Assembly: GCA_023548195.1 (NCBI GenBank)
Contig: JAJHZJ010000694.1
Span: forward strand, 2,882,501-2,946,500
Direction: 5' to 3'
DNA length: 64,000 bases
DNA from: Bettongia penicillata ogilbyi
Taxonomy: Eukaryota > Chordata > Mammalia > Diprotodontia > Potoroidae
The notes beneath the pieces are model-generated. The model saw only the letters and a list, made by a program, of their open reading frames with translations, did no database searches and had not been told where the DNA came from. The translations under genes and the position numbers were made by a program. Below are positions 10,825 through 22,765 of the stretch, piece by piece (within the stretch, counting starts at the first letter, position 1; each line of letters starts with the position of its first letter).

Positions 10825-11062
10825 ATTATAATAACATTAATACTGATGATACACATTTTTCTACACTTTCATATATTTGATTTTTCAGAACCCTGTGAAC
10901 TAGTCACTATTATTTTCCCATTTTACAGATAAAAAAACTGAAGCTGAGAGAGGTTACATGACTTGGCTAGATTCACATAGCTGTTAAATATCTGAGGCAG
11001 AATTTGAATATAGGTCTTCCTGTCTCCAATTCCAGTACTTTATTCTTGTGCTGTATAGCCTT
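10825..11062 (-). repeat. MIR-type CORE-SINE, antisense
   Basis: 'gaaccctgtgaactagtcac', 'ttttcccattttacagataa', 'gaggttacatgacttggcta' and 'tgaatataggtcttcctgtc' occur in MIR order. Confidence 0.8.
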
Positions 11063-11556
11063 TAATTTATAGTATGGAGTAAATCAAATTTATAACATCA
11101 AACTATATACTGCATGGAAAAATTAAGAATTTCAGATGCCATATAGTTGCTCTATAACCAACATCAGTTCATTTTTTATACTTTAAAAAAAATTTCAAAT
11201 ACAAAATATTATACATTTCCTGTATGAGAGGCAGTGTATCACGATCTATAGAGAACTCTTTACATTTTCATGCCCTGTGTAACTTTGGGCACATCATTTC
11301 CAGGAAACTCTAGCACCATAAATTGTAAAATGGTTTCATTGGAAGTAGGAGTTTCCAATTATGCTTCTCTCCCCCAAATCTCCCTATTAGATCACAGATT
11401 CCTTGAGAGCAGAAACTTTTTTCTTTAGCTACGTAGATAACACAACACTTGAGTACAATTACTATTGTTGAAACAATAAAATTTTTCTTATTTTTTATCC
11501 TTAGCAAGATGAGGATTACTTCAGAACCTCTGTTTTTATTAGACGTTTGTTCAGAG

Positions 11557-11758
11557 CAGTTATTCTTAATTCTTTTTGTGTTATAGCTCCCTTGGCAGTC
11601 TAGTGAAGACTATGGATCCCTTCTCAGAATAAGGCTTTTAAATGTATGAAATATAATTCATAGAATTACAAAAGGAAACTAATTATATTGAAATACAGGG
11701 ATCAAAGTGTAAAAAAAAAATAGCAACAAAATTCATAGACCTAGGTTAAGAATCCCTG
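11557..11758. mobile_element. hAT-like inverted-repeat element, copy 3 (opposite orientation), no microsatellite
   Basis: Ends are cagttattcttaattcttt and aggttaagaatccctg, an inverted pair. The interior 'ttctcagaataaggctttta', 'aattcatagaattacaaaag' and 'actaattatattgaaataca' is the reverse complement of copies 1, 2 and 4. At the microsatellite site it carries a simple A10 run. Confidence 0.7.
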
Positions 11759-12900
11759 TTCTAGAAACACCCTGAGTTGTTTTTATTGGTTGGATTTAAT
11801 TTTTATATTATTCTGTTTTAAATTAATGCAAATTCTTCAATATTTATTTATTGAAGTTCTTATATTTCTGTATCTGTGACACCAGTTGTCCTGTTACTCA
11901 TTAATCTACCTAATAATCTTTCATCCTATTTCTCTTTATTAAAAAGCAATATTCTGCCTCCCCATCCTGCCATTGTATTTTATGGAGATTCTTTGTACTG
12001 TTTCTTTTGTTAAATAGTAGGTTTTTCGTATCTTATGAATGTTTCCATGTGTATTATATCCCAATACACTTTTTTTAAAAGTAAAATAATTTCGGTAAGA
12101 AATGAGAGGAGAGGGGGAAATGAGTAGGAGAAAAGCACTAGTTTTTTAATTTAGTTGAATATGTGTCTATCATAATTTCACATGATTTAAGAAACATGAA
12201 AAAAAGATTTTTAATGAGATTTGAAAATAGAATATTATGACTTCCTTGTACCATCTTCTGCTGAAGATCTGATTCTGTTTGGGATCAGATAATAGAGGAT
12301 GCTGAATGATGGAGTGCCTGCTAGGCACAACTCTTTTGGTTCCTCTCCAGGGTGCTTAGCCCTGGATTCGTCTCTGGCATCTGAACTGTACTTCGTGGGC
12401 AGCTGTGGTAGGCTGTGGGGATAGCAATTTAACATTCAAAGGGGACTACATTTCTCTTTATTACTCTGTTCTAGATTAGAAATAAACATTTCAGAGACTG
12501 GTGTTGAGCAGTATCTCACATACTACTATAAAATAATCTATCCATTAACATCAGTCCATCATTTGACCTCAAAGTGAACTAGGCACTCATATCTAGGCCA
12601 TCCCAATGTGAGCATGAGTGGTCTGGACCACCATGTAACCCTTGAATCAGAGTCTGACTGGAGACCACTCCATCATCTCCCAACTCCTGTCCTTTATCCT
12701 ATTTTGTGTTTCTTAGGCTAGGGCTTGTAAAATGTTAAGTTCTTATTTTCTTCAGGAGTAGTGGTTGTAAACCTCAGATCTCAATGAAAAACTATGCTTC
12801 ATCAGGGTGCTATAATGTCCTCTCCTAAAATTTTTCATCCTGGAAATGACCAGATACCCTAATCTATGAAGAATAAATTTGGGGCTTTTTTTTGCCTGAT
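11759..12900. other. Unassigned intron sequence
   Basis: Mostly AT-rich, with a more GC-balanced piece at 12,290-12,720. No repeat family or coding signal recognised. Confidence 0.4.
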
Positions 12901-12904
12901 TTGT

Positions 12905-13075
12905 TCATTAAACAATTCAAATCGACAGGCATTTAAATATCTCTGTGCAAGGCTCTGTGTTAGGCATGCAAAGTAAAAAATGAAAATAGTTCCTTCCCTC
13001 AAAGAATTAAGTTCAACTGGAAGAACATAACTTGTTTACAAGTAAGTAAATATACAGCAATACTTCCAAGTTAGC
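12905..13075 (-). repeat. L2-type LINE 3' end, antisense
   Basis: Diverged 'ctgtgcaaggctctgtgtta', 'ggcatgcaaagtaaaaaatg' and 'ccctcaaagaattaagttca' occur in antisense L2 order. Confidence 0.6.
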
Positions 13076-13207
13076 AGCATAGATAGTTGCTCTAACTTGT
13101 TCAGATGCTTTAATAAATAGCGATTTGAATTTTTATGTTTTATAAAAGGGTTTGATTCTTATTATAACAGAATTATTTGGGTTTCAAAGTTGTTTCTTTT
13201 ATTTTAG

Positions 13208-13282
13208 GACCAATTGTATTATGAGCAACTCAAATCTAACGTGATTCAGCATGACCTTTTAGTGGATAGCCTCATTTATAAG
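13208..13282 (+). CDS. TBC1D19: TBC1D19 internal exon: position of the TBC arginine-finger motif (75 nt)
   Basis: The exon encodes 25 residues, DQLYYEQLKSN then VIQHDLLVDSLIYK. The acceptor is tttattttag and the donor is gtaagt, both in phase 0. In active TBC Rab-GAPs the motif I-x-x-D-x-x-R supplies the catalytic arginine finger. Here the same spacing reads I-Q-H-D-L-L-V, so Val (codon GTG at 13262-13264) stands where Arg is expected. The Ile and Asp of the motif are kept. This alignment is by eye. It suggests that the protein is not a conventional dual-finger GAP. Confidence 0.95.
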
Positions 13283-13611
13283 GTAAGTAAATGTAGTACT
13301 GAATCATCTTGTTTCTTATTTTATTAGTATTAAACATTTATTATTGAGGATTCACAGAATATATGACTTACACTAGCATCCTATGAGTTAGATTAATCTT
13401 ATAAAACCTTTTGAAAACTCATTAAAGTTCTGGTTGGCTTGCTCTGAAAAATATGTACATCTTCCATTGTTTGCCAGCACATCTATTCCATTAGTAGCTA
13501 TCACTTCCTCCTACTGGTATCTCTGTAGCCTAAGGTTAAGAGAATAATAATAAGCATTTGACATTGTAAGTTCTTTTAGGAATTATCTACAAATGCAAAC
13601 AACAAGAAAAG

Positions 13612-14545
13612 GAAAAAGAATTGCAGCGTATCAGTCAGTGTTGGAAGGTAGCTTCGAAGCTGTCGAGTCCAGCCCGTATGTAAATGAGAATATCTTCTGT
13701 GATATACTTGACAAATGGTCACATAACCATTTCTTGAAGAGGTCCAGGTTTAGAGAATTCTTTACCTTCCAGCGTGTTCCACTTCTGTACAGACTTCCTT
13801 TGGCAATTTTTCTTTGTATCAACTCTAAATCATCTCTTTATAACTTTCACCTGTGACTCCTAGTTTTTTCTTGTGAGATCAGGTAGACCTTTAAGTACTT
13901 TAAGTACTTGGAAACTGTCTCTCTAATTGTTCTCTTCTGCAGAATAAATGAACATGCCCCATATGCCATAACATCAGCACCATTCACGGTTCTGTTCACC
14001 AGCCACTGCATGAAGCTTTTCCTTATCTACCTTACTGCCCTTTGTATTTCATTACCTTGTAAATATTTAGATATTCATTTTCTATGTATGCTGTATAAAT
14101 ATATGTATATCTTTCCCATTAGAATCTAAACTGCTTGAGAGTAGGGAGTATTTTATTCTTTGTACTTATATTCCCAGCACCTGGTATAATTCTTAGGACA
14201 TAGGAGACCCTTAATAAATGCTTGATTGCTCTATTAGAAATTTTCCTACTTATCAACCCCCTTACTAAAATTCAGTGTCCAGAACTAAACACAGTACTCC
14301 AGATATTGTCTAACCAGAGAAGACCCTTATGGCTATTAACTCCCAAGTCATAAACATTGCCTCCTTCAGTGCAAATTGAAATTGTTTTAGACTTTTGGAT
14401 GAACCGTTGAATCATTCTGTGCTTTCAGCTCACAAAAAGCCATCTATGCTTTCACTCAAGTTGTTATTGAGGTTGTTAAACAGCATAGGACCAATAACAG
14501 TCAGAATATTGCATTCACTTTATGTTTGCACCTGATTTTATTGGG
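13612..14545 (-). mobile_element. CR1/L3-type LINE, antisense, interrupted by an L2 at ~13,990-14,236
   Basis: The left part shows the antisense CR1/L3 3' region: 'gttggaaggtagcttcgaag', 'cgtgttccacttctgtacag', 'acttcctttggcaatttttc' and 'aagtacttggaaactgtctc'. After the L2 insert it continues in order with 'cagtgtccagaactaaacac agtactccag' and 'aacagcataggaccaataac'. The 87-codon + frame over the left part is a by-product. Confidence 0.7.
13990..14236 (+). repeat. L2-type LINE 3' end, sense, nested in CR1/L3
   Basis: 'taccttgtaaatatttagat', then 'cccattagaatctaaactgc ttgagagtagg', 'atattcccagcacctggtat' and 'cttaataaatgcttgattgc' form the canonical L2 3' terminus. Confidence 0.75.
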
Positions 14546-14814
14546 ATTACTTTTTATTCTCTTTGAATAAAGCAGTTTTAAATTTTTTTCTTACAAATAC
14601 TACTTGAATTTTATGACTAGGAAATACTGATTATCTACAAAGAGTTTACTATGTAATGGGAAGATGAGATTGAAAGATACAGCTATAACCAGTGATGTAG
14701 TAACATGGACTCATATATGGAAAGAAGGTAAATTGTAGACTTTGAGGGTGATATGGTCTGTAGTTCATTCTGAAACAACTAAAAGGTTATATGAGGCTGG
14801 ATGATTAAAATAAT

Positions 14815-15010
14815 GGTAGCAAATCACATTTGTGCAACACTTTTAAGTTTGCAAAGTACCTTCTTCATAATAGCCTTGGGAGAGAGGTAATGCAAGTAGT
14901 AACAGTATTAGCAGTAGCAACAGCAGCAGCAGTTCTTCATACAAGACTGAGAAAGCCAAGACTTAGAGGCTACGCCTTGGTCACAGTAGGTGTCTGAAGA
15001 AATGTTTGAA
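14815..15010 (-). repeat. MIR-type SINE, antisense, partial
   Basis: 'acttttaagtttgcaaagta' and 'cttcataatagccttgggag' are clear. The rest is diverged and contains a short CAG-rich run (14,910-14,932). Confidence 0.55.
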
Positions 15011-15399
15011 ACCAGGTGTCCACTGAGTGTCAGTGCTTCTCAGGAAACCCAGGGTCATCTCTCTGTCACAAAGTGCTCAGAAAAAAGGTAACTGGAGACT
15101 TTAAGCATGGACTTGACAGATGCTGGGCATAGCAAACTAGTCTAAATGGAATTGACTTTTTCTTAAAAGATAGGAAAGAACTAGTTATTTTGAGAGGAAT
15201 CCTGTCCAGATAAGTTGTGTCCCATCAGATATTGACTTCTTTGAGAAAAAATTAAAATCAATACCTAATTAGAAGAAAAGACAAAGATGAGAATATGCAG
15301 CATACAATTACAACTCCAGTCTAACTTAACTAATCAAGCTATTGGTATGGAAAAAATAGGAAATGGGAGTTTAAAGAAAAATACTAATGATGGACCATC

Positions 15400-15535
15400 A
15401 CTATTACAGATTCCACATCTGTAAAGTAAGGATAACAACAGTACCTATATTCCAGGATAAAATGAACTATTTATAAAGTGCTTAGAAAACCCTTAAAGTC
15501 CTTTATAAATGATAACTTATTATATTACCATTATC
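15400..15535 (+). repeat. MIR-type SINE fragment, sense
   Basis: 'ccacatctgtaaagtaagga', then 'tataaagtgcttagaaaacc' and 'ctttataaatgataacttat'. Confidence 0.55.
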
Positions 15536-15539
15536 ATAA

Positions 15540-16920
15540 TCATCATTATGGGGATGAGAGAATGGACAACACCTAGATTGCAGTCCTAGCTGACTGGGAG
15601 ACGGTGATATTTTATCAGCTTCCTCCAGGATGTAAATTTAAACCCATCTTTCTTTTAAAAGGTGTTACATATCTATTACCACAAAATCGAGCACAACAAT
15701 GACAAAAGCCCATTATATTTTTATTTTCTTTATTCAAAGAATTCATACTTGGTATGATTTCAAACAAAATCTTCCTAAAAACCCCAATATATTGACTGAG
15801 AAGCAAAAATTTTATGCCAACAAGTCTCAAACATTACAGAACAGCATAATCGAGTTGATAATTATTGAGCAACAGCAGTGGGTCAGGTATCATGCTAAGT
15901 GCTTTACAAATATCTGATTTGCTCTATAAAAAGTTTAATGCTTGCTTAGCAAAAAAGGATGAAGGAAATTGATAGCCATTCTTAGCATATATGACGAATA
16001 GGTAAAAACATACAGAAACAGTTTGAAATGAAGAAGTACTTCATCAAGCAATAGGAAAAGATTTTAAGAAGTACATACCTTTGGATATGTCAAAAGTAAC
16101 TTAAAATGGGTGACTTCTGAATGGATCCTATGAAGTATCAAAGGTGCAAGAATGGTATCAGAAGGCCCTGCATGAGTGACATCCACACGAACTTGGCCAA
16201 TAACAAGCTGATTGGTAAGCACCTAACAATTGTTTGTGCCATATGGATTTGTGAGGTAGCAATTTAGGACCAGACCACTGCTACCGAAAACTACAAAAGG
16301 GTTATCCTTAAGGATCCTGGAGTTAGTGCAGATCATCCAAGGAAATGTTTAAAGCTGTGTGCTATGTCTCCTCAGTCTGTAAGCGTTCAGCAACAACTGA
16401 AGGCCAAGATCTGCCTGGTGACTACAATTGTGGATCAAAGATTCTTTCTCTCTCATGGACTGAGAGATGACAAATTTACATACTACAAATATAGACCTCA
16501 TAAAATACTGGAAAGCTCAGCCAATAAACTGGAACTAGTCTGTCTTTACAAACAGAATATTGCCCACAAGTGTCCAAATATAGCATTTATTTTAAAAAAG
16601 TTAAGAACAACATTTTTAATATATGTTGCCATGTCAAATACTTTTAATCTCTAGGCAACATGGTACAAAAAGTTTTTATAATACAGAAACCTAGCAGAAC
16701 AGATGAAAACCATGTAGAAACAAGATTTTATATATACATATACATATATATGTATAAAATCTCTTTTGTCTTTATCTGAAGTTGTACCAAAGATATTTTC
16801 AATAGTCTTCTTACATGAGCTTATATCCTAATATTTTTCTTCAACTACAAAAAGTTATTTTATTTGCCTGTTTAATGGTTTCAAAATATCTTTATCAAAC
16901 CTTAAAAAATGAAAGTGATA
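15540..16920. other. Unassigned intron sequence
   Basis: Apart from a short MIR-like scrap (15,860-15,915), I recognise nothing. The stretch 16,040-16,660 has a balanced, cDNA-like composition and frames interrupted by stops, so it may be a processed-pseudogene or retroelement fragment of unknown origin. Confidence 0.35.
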
Positions 16921-16924
16921 TAAT

Positions 16925-17425
16925 TAATAATTGACATTTATATAGTATTTTAAGGTTTGCAGAGCACTTTTTCATTATCTCATTTGAGTTGCACAATGAT
17001 CTTATGACATAGGTACTAAAGATAAGTGTGCCTATAATGTTTAAGTACTCCACTATGTGCCAGGTGCCAAGGAGAATGAATAATTTGTCTGGATCTGTGA
17101 TTTAGTTTGTATGGGGAACTATCAGAGAGGCAACCCCCTCTAACTTTTCAAATCAGCAACTGCTCTACTGAATTTATAGACTGAGAATTATCATTGAAAA
17201 GTTAAGTGATATGCCCTGTATCATCTGGCCAACATGTATCAAAGGCTGGATGTGAATTTTCCTGTGTTTCCAACCCTAAGTACGGCTCTCAGTCAGTCAG
17301 TGTGAGATGCTGGTGATATAAATACAGTGAATGAAATGCCTTCCCAAAAATAGCTTACATTCTAATAGAAGTATAAATGTGTATATAAGTAGATACAGAA
17401 TAGCTATAAAAAGAATACAAATAAA
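16925..17425 (-). repeat. MIR plus L2 fragments, antisense
   Basis: MIR order ('taaggtttgcagagcacttt', 'aaaagttaagtgatatgccc') is split by an L2-like scrap ('ctccactatgtgccaggtgc'). A second antisense L2 piece follows ('aatagcttacattctaatag'). Confidence 0.55.
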
Positions 17426-17569
17426 TACAGAGTAGCCACAATACTGTTTCCTCTCTCTGCAGAAATTATTTTCTTGATTTTAGATAAAGAAACATGTTGA
17501 GTTAAATGAATTGTCCACAGTCAGTGAGTAAATCTTAGATTCAAGAAAATCATCTGAGCCTCCAACTGC

Positions 17570-19260
17570 TTGATATTTTTGCAAGATAGAGTCATGGCAG
17601 CTAAAGACAACATCAATTTAGAATATAAATATATTCATGAAATCTTTTGAAGTTTAGTAGATTATGTGCACAATCACTTGTGAGATGGCAAGAAGCATTG
17701 TAGATGAAAATTAGATTTTAGAAAAATGGCATAGGATACAATTAAACCATATGATGCAAAGAACATTCATCAATAGGATAGGAACAATCACATTTGTACT
17801 CTCTATCTCAGTCTGATTTGATAAGTGAAGAATTAGAAATGACCCTAAATAAGATAAAAATAGAAAGACGGGCTGAACCAGGTACATACATAGAAGCAAT
17901 GCATGATGATGGTAATAGTTTTGAGGTTTTTGAGGGACTGGTTCCAAAAGATTAGGGGTACCCAATGATCAGCACAAAAAAATCATGGACTATATTACTG
18001 CTGAAAGAAAGGTGATTAAGAAAACATCAATAAGTACCAATCCATATGCCCACTTTCTCATCTCTGTAAGATATTTGTGAGAATGATCTTCACATGTAGA
18101 TCACATTGAGGGTTATCCTTGATGAAAACATGAGAAGGAAATTACCAAACTTTTACAATGACCATCTCTTCAGAGTTATCTGAGTGACAAAATTTCAGAA
18201 CATGCAAGATCTTGCTTCATTTGTTAAGTATAAAAAATTATTTAATTCATTAGAGGAAAATTCAGCATTAAACATGATCTTCCATTAAGTTGTTTTTCAT
18301 GAATATGTTAATATGGCTATATAGCATATTGGATTCCTTGATAGGTAAAAGCATAGGGATAACTTTGTTATTCCTCTGATTCCAGGGCAAAGTAATATCT
18401 TCTGTTATTTGAAGTCCAAATATCAAACCTGACATTCAACAGAGACATGCCTTAACAATCCATAGCCATAGCAATCTTAAGCAACATTCTTTTCACTTAT
18501 TGGCTGAGATATTATGAAAACATCTGATTAATGGAATATTTTACATCAACAAATTATGACAACATCCATCTTATTTAAATTTTTCTGAGACATGAGTATT
18601 TTGACAGGAATAGGGAACTCTAAATGGGGAATTACATCTCATACTGTGGAATAGAAACTAAATCGATTAGGCCTTCAAGTAGATTTATCAATATTCATTT
18701 TCACTATTCACAGTATAGATGATGAAGTCTTCCATTTCCTCTTAATTTTAGGTGGCATCATGTTGTTTGCATCAGGCCCTAAAATACTACAGAACTTCTT
18801 AAGTAAGATCTACAACCATTCTAAACTTCTCATTCTATAAAGAAGAATGCTTGTAATCTAAATAATCATATGCTAGTTGAATGGACAGCTGATTAAACTA
18901 CTTCATATGTACTGGACAGACATTGATGAACTATGCACATTCTTAAATAGTATTTACAGAGCTGACTGAAAGAAATTATACAGTATTTCAAATAGTACCT
19001 AGCTGCTTCCTAAAACACAGTCCGATCTATTTGTTTCTCAGTCAAAATTCTTATAGGATGCTATGTGGTTTCAAATTAAAAAATCCCACAGAGTGCAAAC
19101 AATCAAAATTGTGAGTGACACAGTCATGAGTGGAAAAACTCTGTTGAGTATTATTGGGCTTTGGCATGTTCCACTGATGACTTCCATCTGAGAAATAGCC
19201 TAAAGGATATCATCTATGAGATGCCCACAATAGGTGGGCAGCCTGAGTGCTGCCCTAGTA
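17570..19260 (+). mobile_element. Possible decayed RT-bearing LINE (RTE-like), sense
   Basis: With several frameshifts and stops, conceptual peptides resemble the RT segment of RTE-type LINEs in order. These are LNKIKIERRAEPGTYIEAMH around 17,840-17,900 (compare '..KMK.GKA.GPD.i..E'), then KYKKLFNSLEENSALNMIFH around 18,225-18,290 (compare 'DykKAFDsv.hn.l...L'), then GGIMLFA near 18,750 (compare 'DDivLFA'). The match is visual and weak, and no boundary or tail is seen. It could be another LINE clade. Confidence 0.4.
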
Positions 19261-19599
19261 CTTAGGTAATTTTGAATGATTTAGAATAAGGCCTCTGACA
19301 TGTCAGATGGAAGCACTGTAGTGGATTTATAGAAAGATATGGGCAAGATTTACATAGGAGAAGGAGGCAGAAGGATGGGGCACATTCTCCATAGGTGGAA
19401 GAATATGTACATATGTTGGTGACATCACAGGTCTATTAAGTTACTCAAGATTTAAAATCCATGTAAAACATCTAGGCATATATGAATAGATATAAACACT
19501 ATTATAAGTAAAGGGACATTTTGATTATACACTTTAGCAATAGTCATTGATATATATTGTTTTAAGTTTAGGAAAGCATGAAAAAAAGTGTTTTAAAAT

Positions 19600-20010
19600 A
19601 ACATGAATTCAATAAGTATTCTGGTCCTGCTATTTGTACAAGTAATAACTATTCTAGGTTTGCAGTTCCTGTCTTCAAGGCTTATATTCTGTAGAAGAAA
19701 AGAATTTACATTAATAAGCCAAAATAAAAATAAGCAAAGTAAATATAAAATTGCTAACAACTGAGGTCATCAGGAAAAGCTATCATGGAGGGGGAGGTAT
19801 GAGCCAAGTTTTGAAGAAAGTTCAAAAAAAGTTCAACAACTTAAGAAGCCAAGGTATTTTCCATAGGAAATATCTATGCAAAGACTCTAGGGCTGAAGAT
19901 AGAATGTTATATGCAGAGAAAGTAATGTGAAAGCAGTCTAGAGGTTAAGTTAGAGCCAGAAGATGAAGGATTTTAAATACCAGAATAGGGAGGAAGACAG
20001 AGAATGATGT
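19600..20010 (-). repeat. L2-type LINE, antisense
   Basis: 'tgtcttcaaggcttatattc', 'ggaggtatgagccaagtttt', 'atgcaaagactctagggctg' and 'gatgaaggattttaaatacc' occur in antisense L2 order. Confidence 0.65.
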
Positions 20011-20594
20011 GAAGGAATAATACAGAATCATAGATTGCAGTACATTTCTTTCAACAACTTAATTAAGATTACATCCAAATTTCTCTGCTAACAGACATCT
20101 CAAGACTAGAATTGAAATAATTTTGAAAGCATTAAAAAAAAGAATGTCCATACTTGTAAAAATGAAAGACATATCCTAAGGGCATGCATGTTAGTATATG
20201 CACATGTTTAATATGTAAAAGGTCAAAATAAAATAATAAGTGTAGTAAATGTCATGTAGCAATAATGGAATCATTGATTGAATTACTATCATTTAAAAGA
20301 GGGATTGTTCTGCCTAGTTCAAGAATGCAGAACTAGATAGAAATTAACAAGATAGCCTTTGCCTTAACCTAAGAAAAAACTTTAACAATCAGACCTTTTC
20401 ATTAGGTGAATGGACTGCCTTAGGTTCTTCTTTATTTAAGGTCTCCAAAAATTGGCTTGTTGGGGATATTGTAGAGATCAAAATATGCATTGATAACTCC
20501 AGAAGACCGTGAGATTTTGTGGTTCTGAGTAATTTTGTGTGTCTAAAAAATGTTGAAGGTAAGTGAAATTTTTATAGTATTTAAATATACTTAT

Positions 20595-20710
20595 ATACTG
20601 TTGTGAGAGACAACCTTTGCACAGTAGATGGAGAGCCTACCTCAGAGTCTGGAAGATTTGGATTCAAATTTTATCTTCTACACCCTTTTACTGTGTGATG
20701 TGGGTATTTC
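20595..20710 (+). repeat. tRNA-derived SINE fragment, sense
   Basis: 'tagatggagagcctacctca', 'ggattcaaattttatcttct' and 'ttttactgtgtgatgtgggt' match the 5' tRNA-like part of the SINEs at 51-53 kb. 'ggattcaaat' is the decayed B box. Confidence 0.6.
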
Positions 20711-20711
20711 A

Positions 20712-20798
20712 CTATATATATATATATATTTATTTATTTGTTTGTTTGTTTATCTATCTATATATTTATATCTATAGATATAGATATATATGTAGTAG
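20712..20798. repeat. Compound TA/TTTA/GTTT/TATC microsatellite
   Basis: TA dinucleotides pass into TTTA, GTTT and TATC tetranucleotides, then into a TATAGA run. It follows directly on the SINE fragment, where an A/T tail would be expected. It lies about 85 bases before exon 20883. Confidence 0.9.
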
Positions 20799-20882
20799 TG
20801 GTGTGCGTTAATGGTGTGATTTTCCTGTTCAGAAAAATAAATGGTCTATGGCCTTTTCAGTACATTCTGTTTCTAATTATAG

Positions 20883-20945
20883 GATGTAAAACTGACAGCC
20901 AGCAATGACGATTACTATTTTGTATTTGAAGATTATTTGTATCAG
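20883..20945 (+). CDS. TBC1D19: TBC1D19 internal exon (63 nt)
   Basis: The exon encodes 21 residues, DVKLTASNDDYYFVFEDYLYQ, with an acidic and aromatic patch followed by the start of a helix (FEDYLYQ). In the TBC fold this corresponds to the stretch after the arginine-finger loop, leading into the helix that normally reads like 'L..VL.AYS'. The acceptor is the short ttctaattatag and the donor is gtaagt, both phase 0. An 18-kb intron follows, the longest in the window. Confidence 0.95.
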
Positions 20946-22485
20946 GTAAGTTAGAAAGAATCAATGTTTTCTTTTTCAGGCTGCAATTAGTAGTTAAACT
21001 GTGTCACTTTAAGAAATATTTATCATTAACATTTTGCAGTGCTAAAATCCAAACCATTCTTTTTAATGATCAAATAAAATGTTCTCAATTTGGAATGAGT
21101 TTAACTTTTTGCCCACAGTAAGGGGCTAGCAGAAAAAAAGTCTCCAAACAAGTGAATTTTTGATGATTTTTTTTTTATTTGAAAATAAAACTTGGACATA
21201 GAAACTGGCAGCCTGTTAATCATTATTATATGTCAGGGAACTTTTACTTCATGACTAGAAGAATCTCTTCAAAGATATCTCTTTGCTTCATGAGAATACT
21301 TTACTGAATAATAGGATAAATATAGTTAAACTTGCAAAACCCCATTACCACTCGATTATGCAAGCAATAATATTGTAACTGATTTTCTCTAGGTCATTTT
21401 CATCTTGGCTGAAATATCATTATGTCATAGATGAGAAACTAATTTTATATGGAATTACCTAAGTTATGAGGTTTTTTTTTCTTTTAAAGTAGAAGTAGAT
21501 TAGGCATGCAAATTTACTAATTTGAATTTCATTGAGATGTCAGCATAAATGTCATGGAAGTAATGTAGAATACACATAGCAATTTTTGCTTGATTAGATG
21601 TAAATTAGTTACAGCTGTTAGGGTGGGTTTGTTTACTTTTTTAAGATAGAAGATCATGCTAAATCAGAATCTTTCAGAAAGATGTAATTATTAGTACACT
21701 ATAGGAGTTGAAATTTGAAAAGTAAATATTATTTGCAGGTATAAAACAAAAAAAAGTTGAAAACAATTTTTTATTTAATTAGGATGTGACTGCATATGAT
21801 TGAATGCCTTTAAATCTCAGTAAGAAATTACAATTTTTGTCTCTGCTTATTTTCTCGTAAGATTTTAATATAAAGTCAATGTTTTTTCTTTATAAAAAAT
21901 CAACTTGGTTGTAACCTCTCAGATCTGAAAATAATTGTTCTTTTCTTTACGTCATCAGATATCAGGTAAAGATGCCATTTACTTTATTGATCACAGATTA
22001 ATAAACTGTTAAAAAATGTACACTCTCAAGGTTGATATTTCTTTTTTCCCAATAATTATTGGCCAACAGGCTTATGTTTTTGAAATCCTTATAATTTTCT
22101 GATAGAAGAAACTATTTTTCTCTTTCTAAGGATAATTTAATTTCACCTGGATTTATGACTGTGCTGCTTGGCACTTCGTTCCTGTGACCAAAGAATGCCT
22201 CAGCACTAGCGGTCACTTCTTAGCCGCTTTTGTTTGTCTATTGCTTCATGTGTGTTATTTTATTTTTCCTGACTTTATCCCTTTAGAACAAAAATAAAGT
22301 TCTGCTGAAGATATTACATAGAGGAAATTTTCCTGAATTCGTACTTTGTACACTTTCCTGGTAGTATTTGTCAATCTTTCACATGAGGTGATATCATACA
22401 ATAGTACCTTAGCTACTTTATGTGGTGAGGTTTTCTGTGAATACTCTTTCCCATCTTCACACATTTGCTTATATGATTCTACCTG
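20946..22485. other. Unassigned intron sequence
   Basis: AT-rich and unique-looking; no repeat recognised. Confidence 0.5.
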
Positions 22486-22489
22486 ATGA

Positions 22490-22765
22490 TAATCTTGCCC
22501 ATTCATCGAGGCCCAGCTCAGATGCCATGTACTCCATGAAACTTCTACTTTTCCCCTAACCAGAAGTGATCATCTATCATCATAGCCACTGTGTTTTATC
22601 CTCATATTATAATTTGTATGCATAGTCTTTTATTTGTATTCATAACTTTTTATTTCCTATTAGACCATAGGCTTCTTTGCATTTCCCTTGCCCCAAGATC
22701 TAATGTACAGTGCACCACTGGTAGTAGGCACATAATAAATGTTTGCTGACTAAATGAAGCAAGCA
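22490..22765 (+). repeat. L2-type LINE 3' end, sense
   Basis: 'agctcagatgccatgtactc', 'atttcctattagaccatagg cttc', 'gtaggcacataataaatgtt' and 'tgctgactaaatgaa' are the L2 3' UTR and terminus. Confidence 0.75.

Noticed and set aside
13593..13856. 87-codon + frame near exon 13208
   Set aside because: It is the antisense of a CR1/L3 relic and is not in the TBC1D19 reading order.
14905..14935. CAG-rich stretch as a possible triplet-repeat locus
   Set aside because: Only a few interrupted units, and it lies in a decayed SINE.
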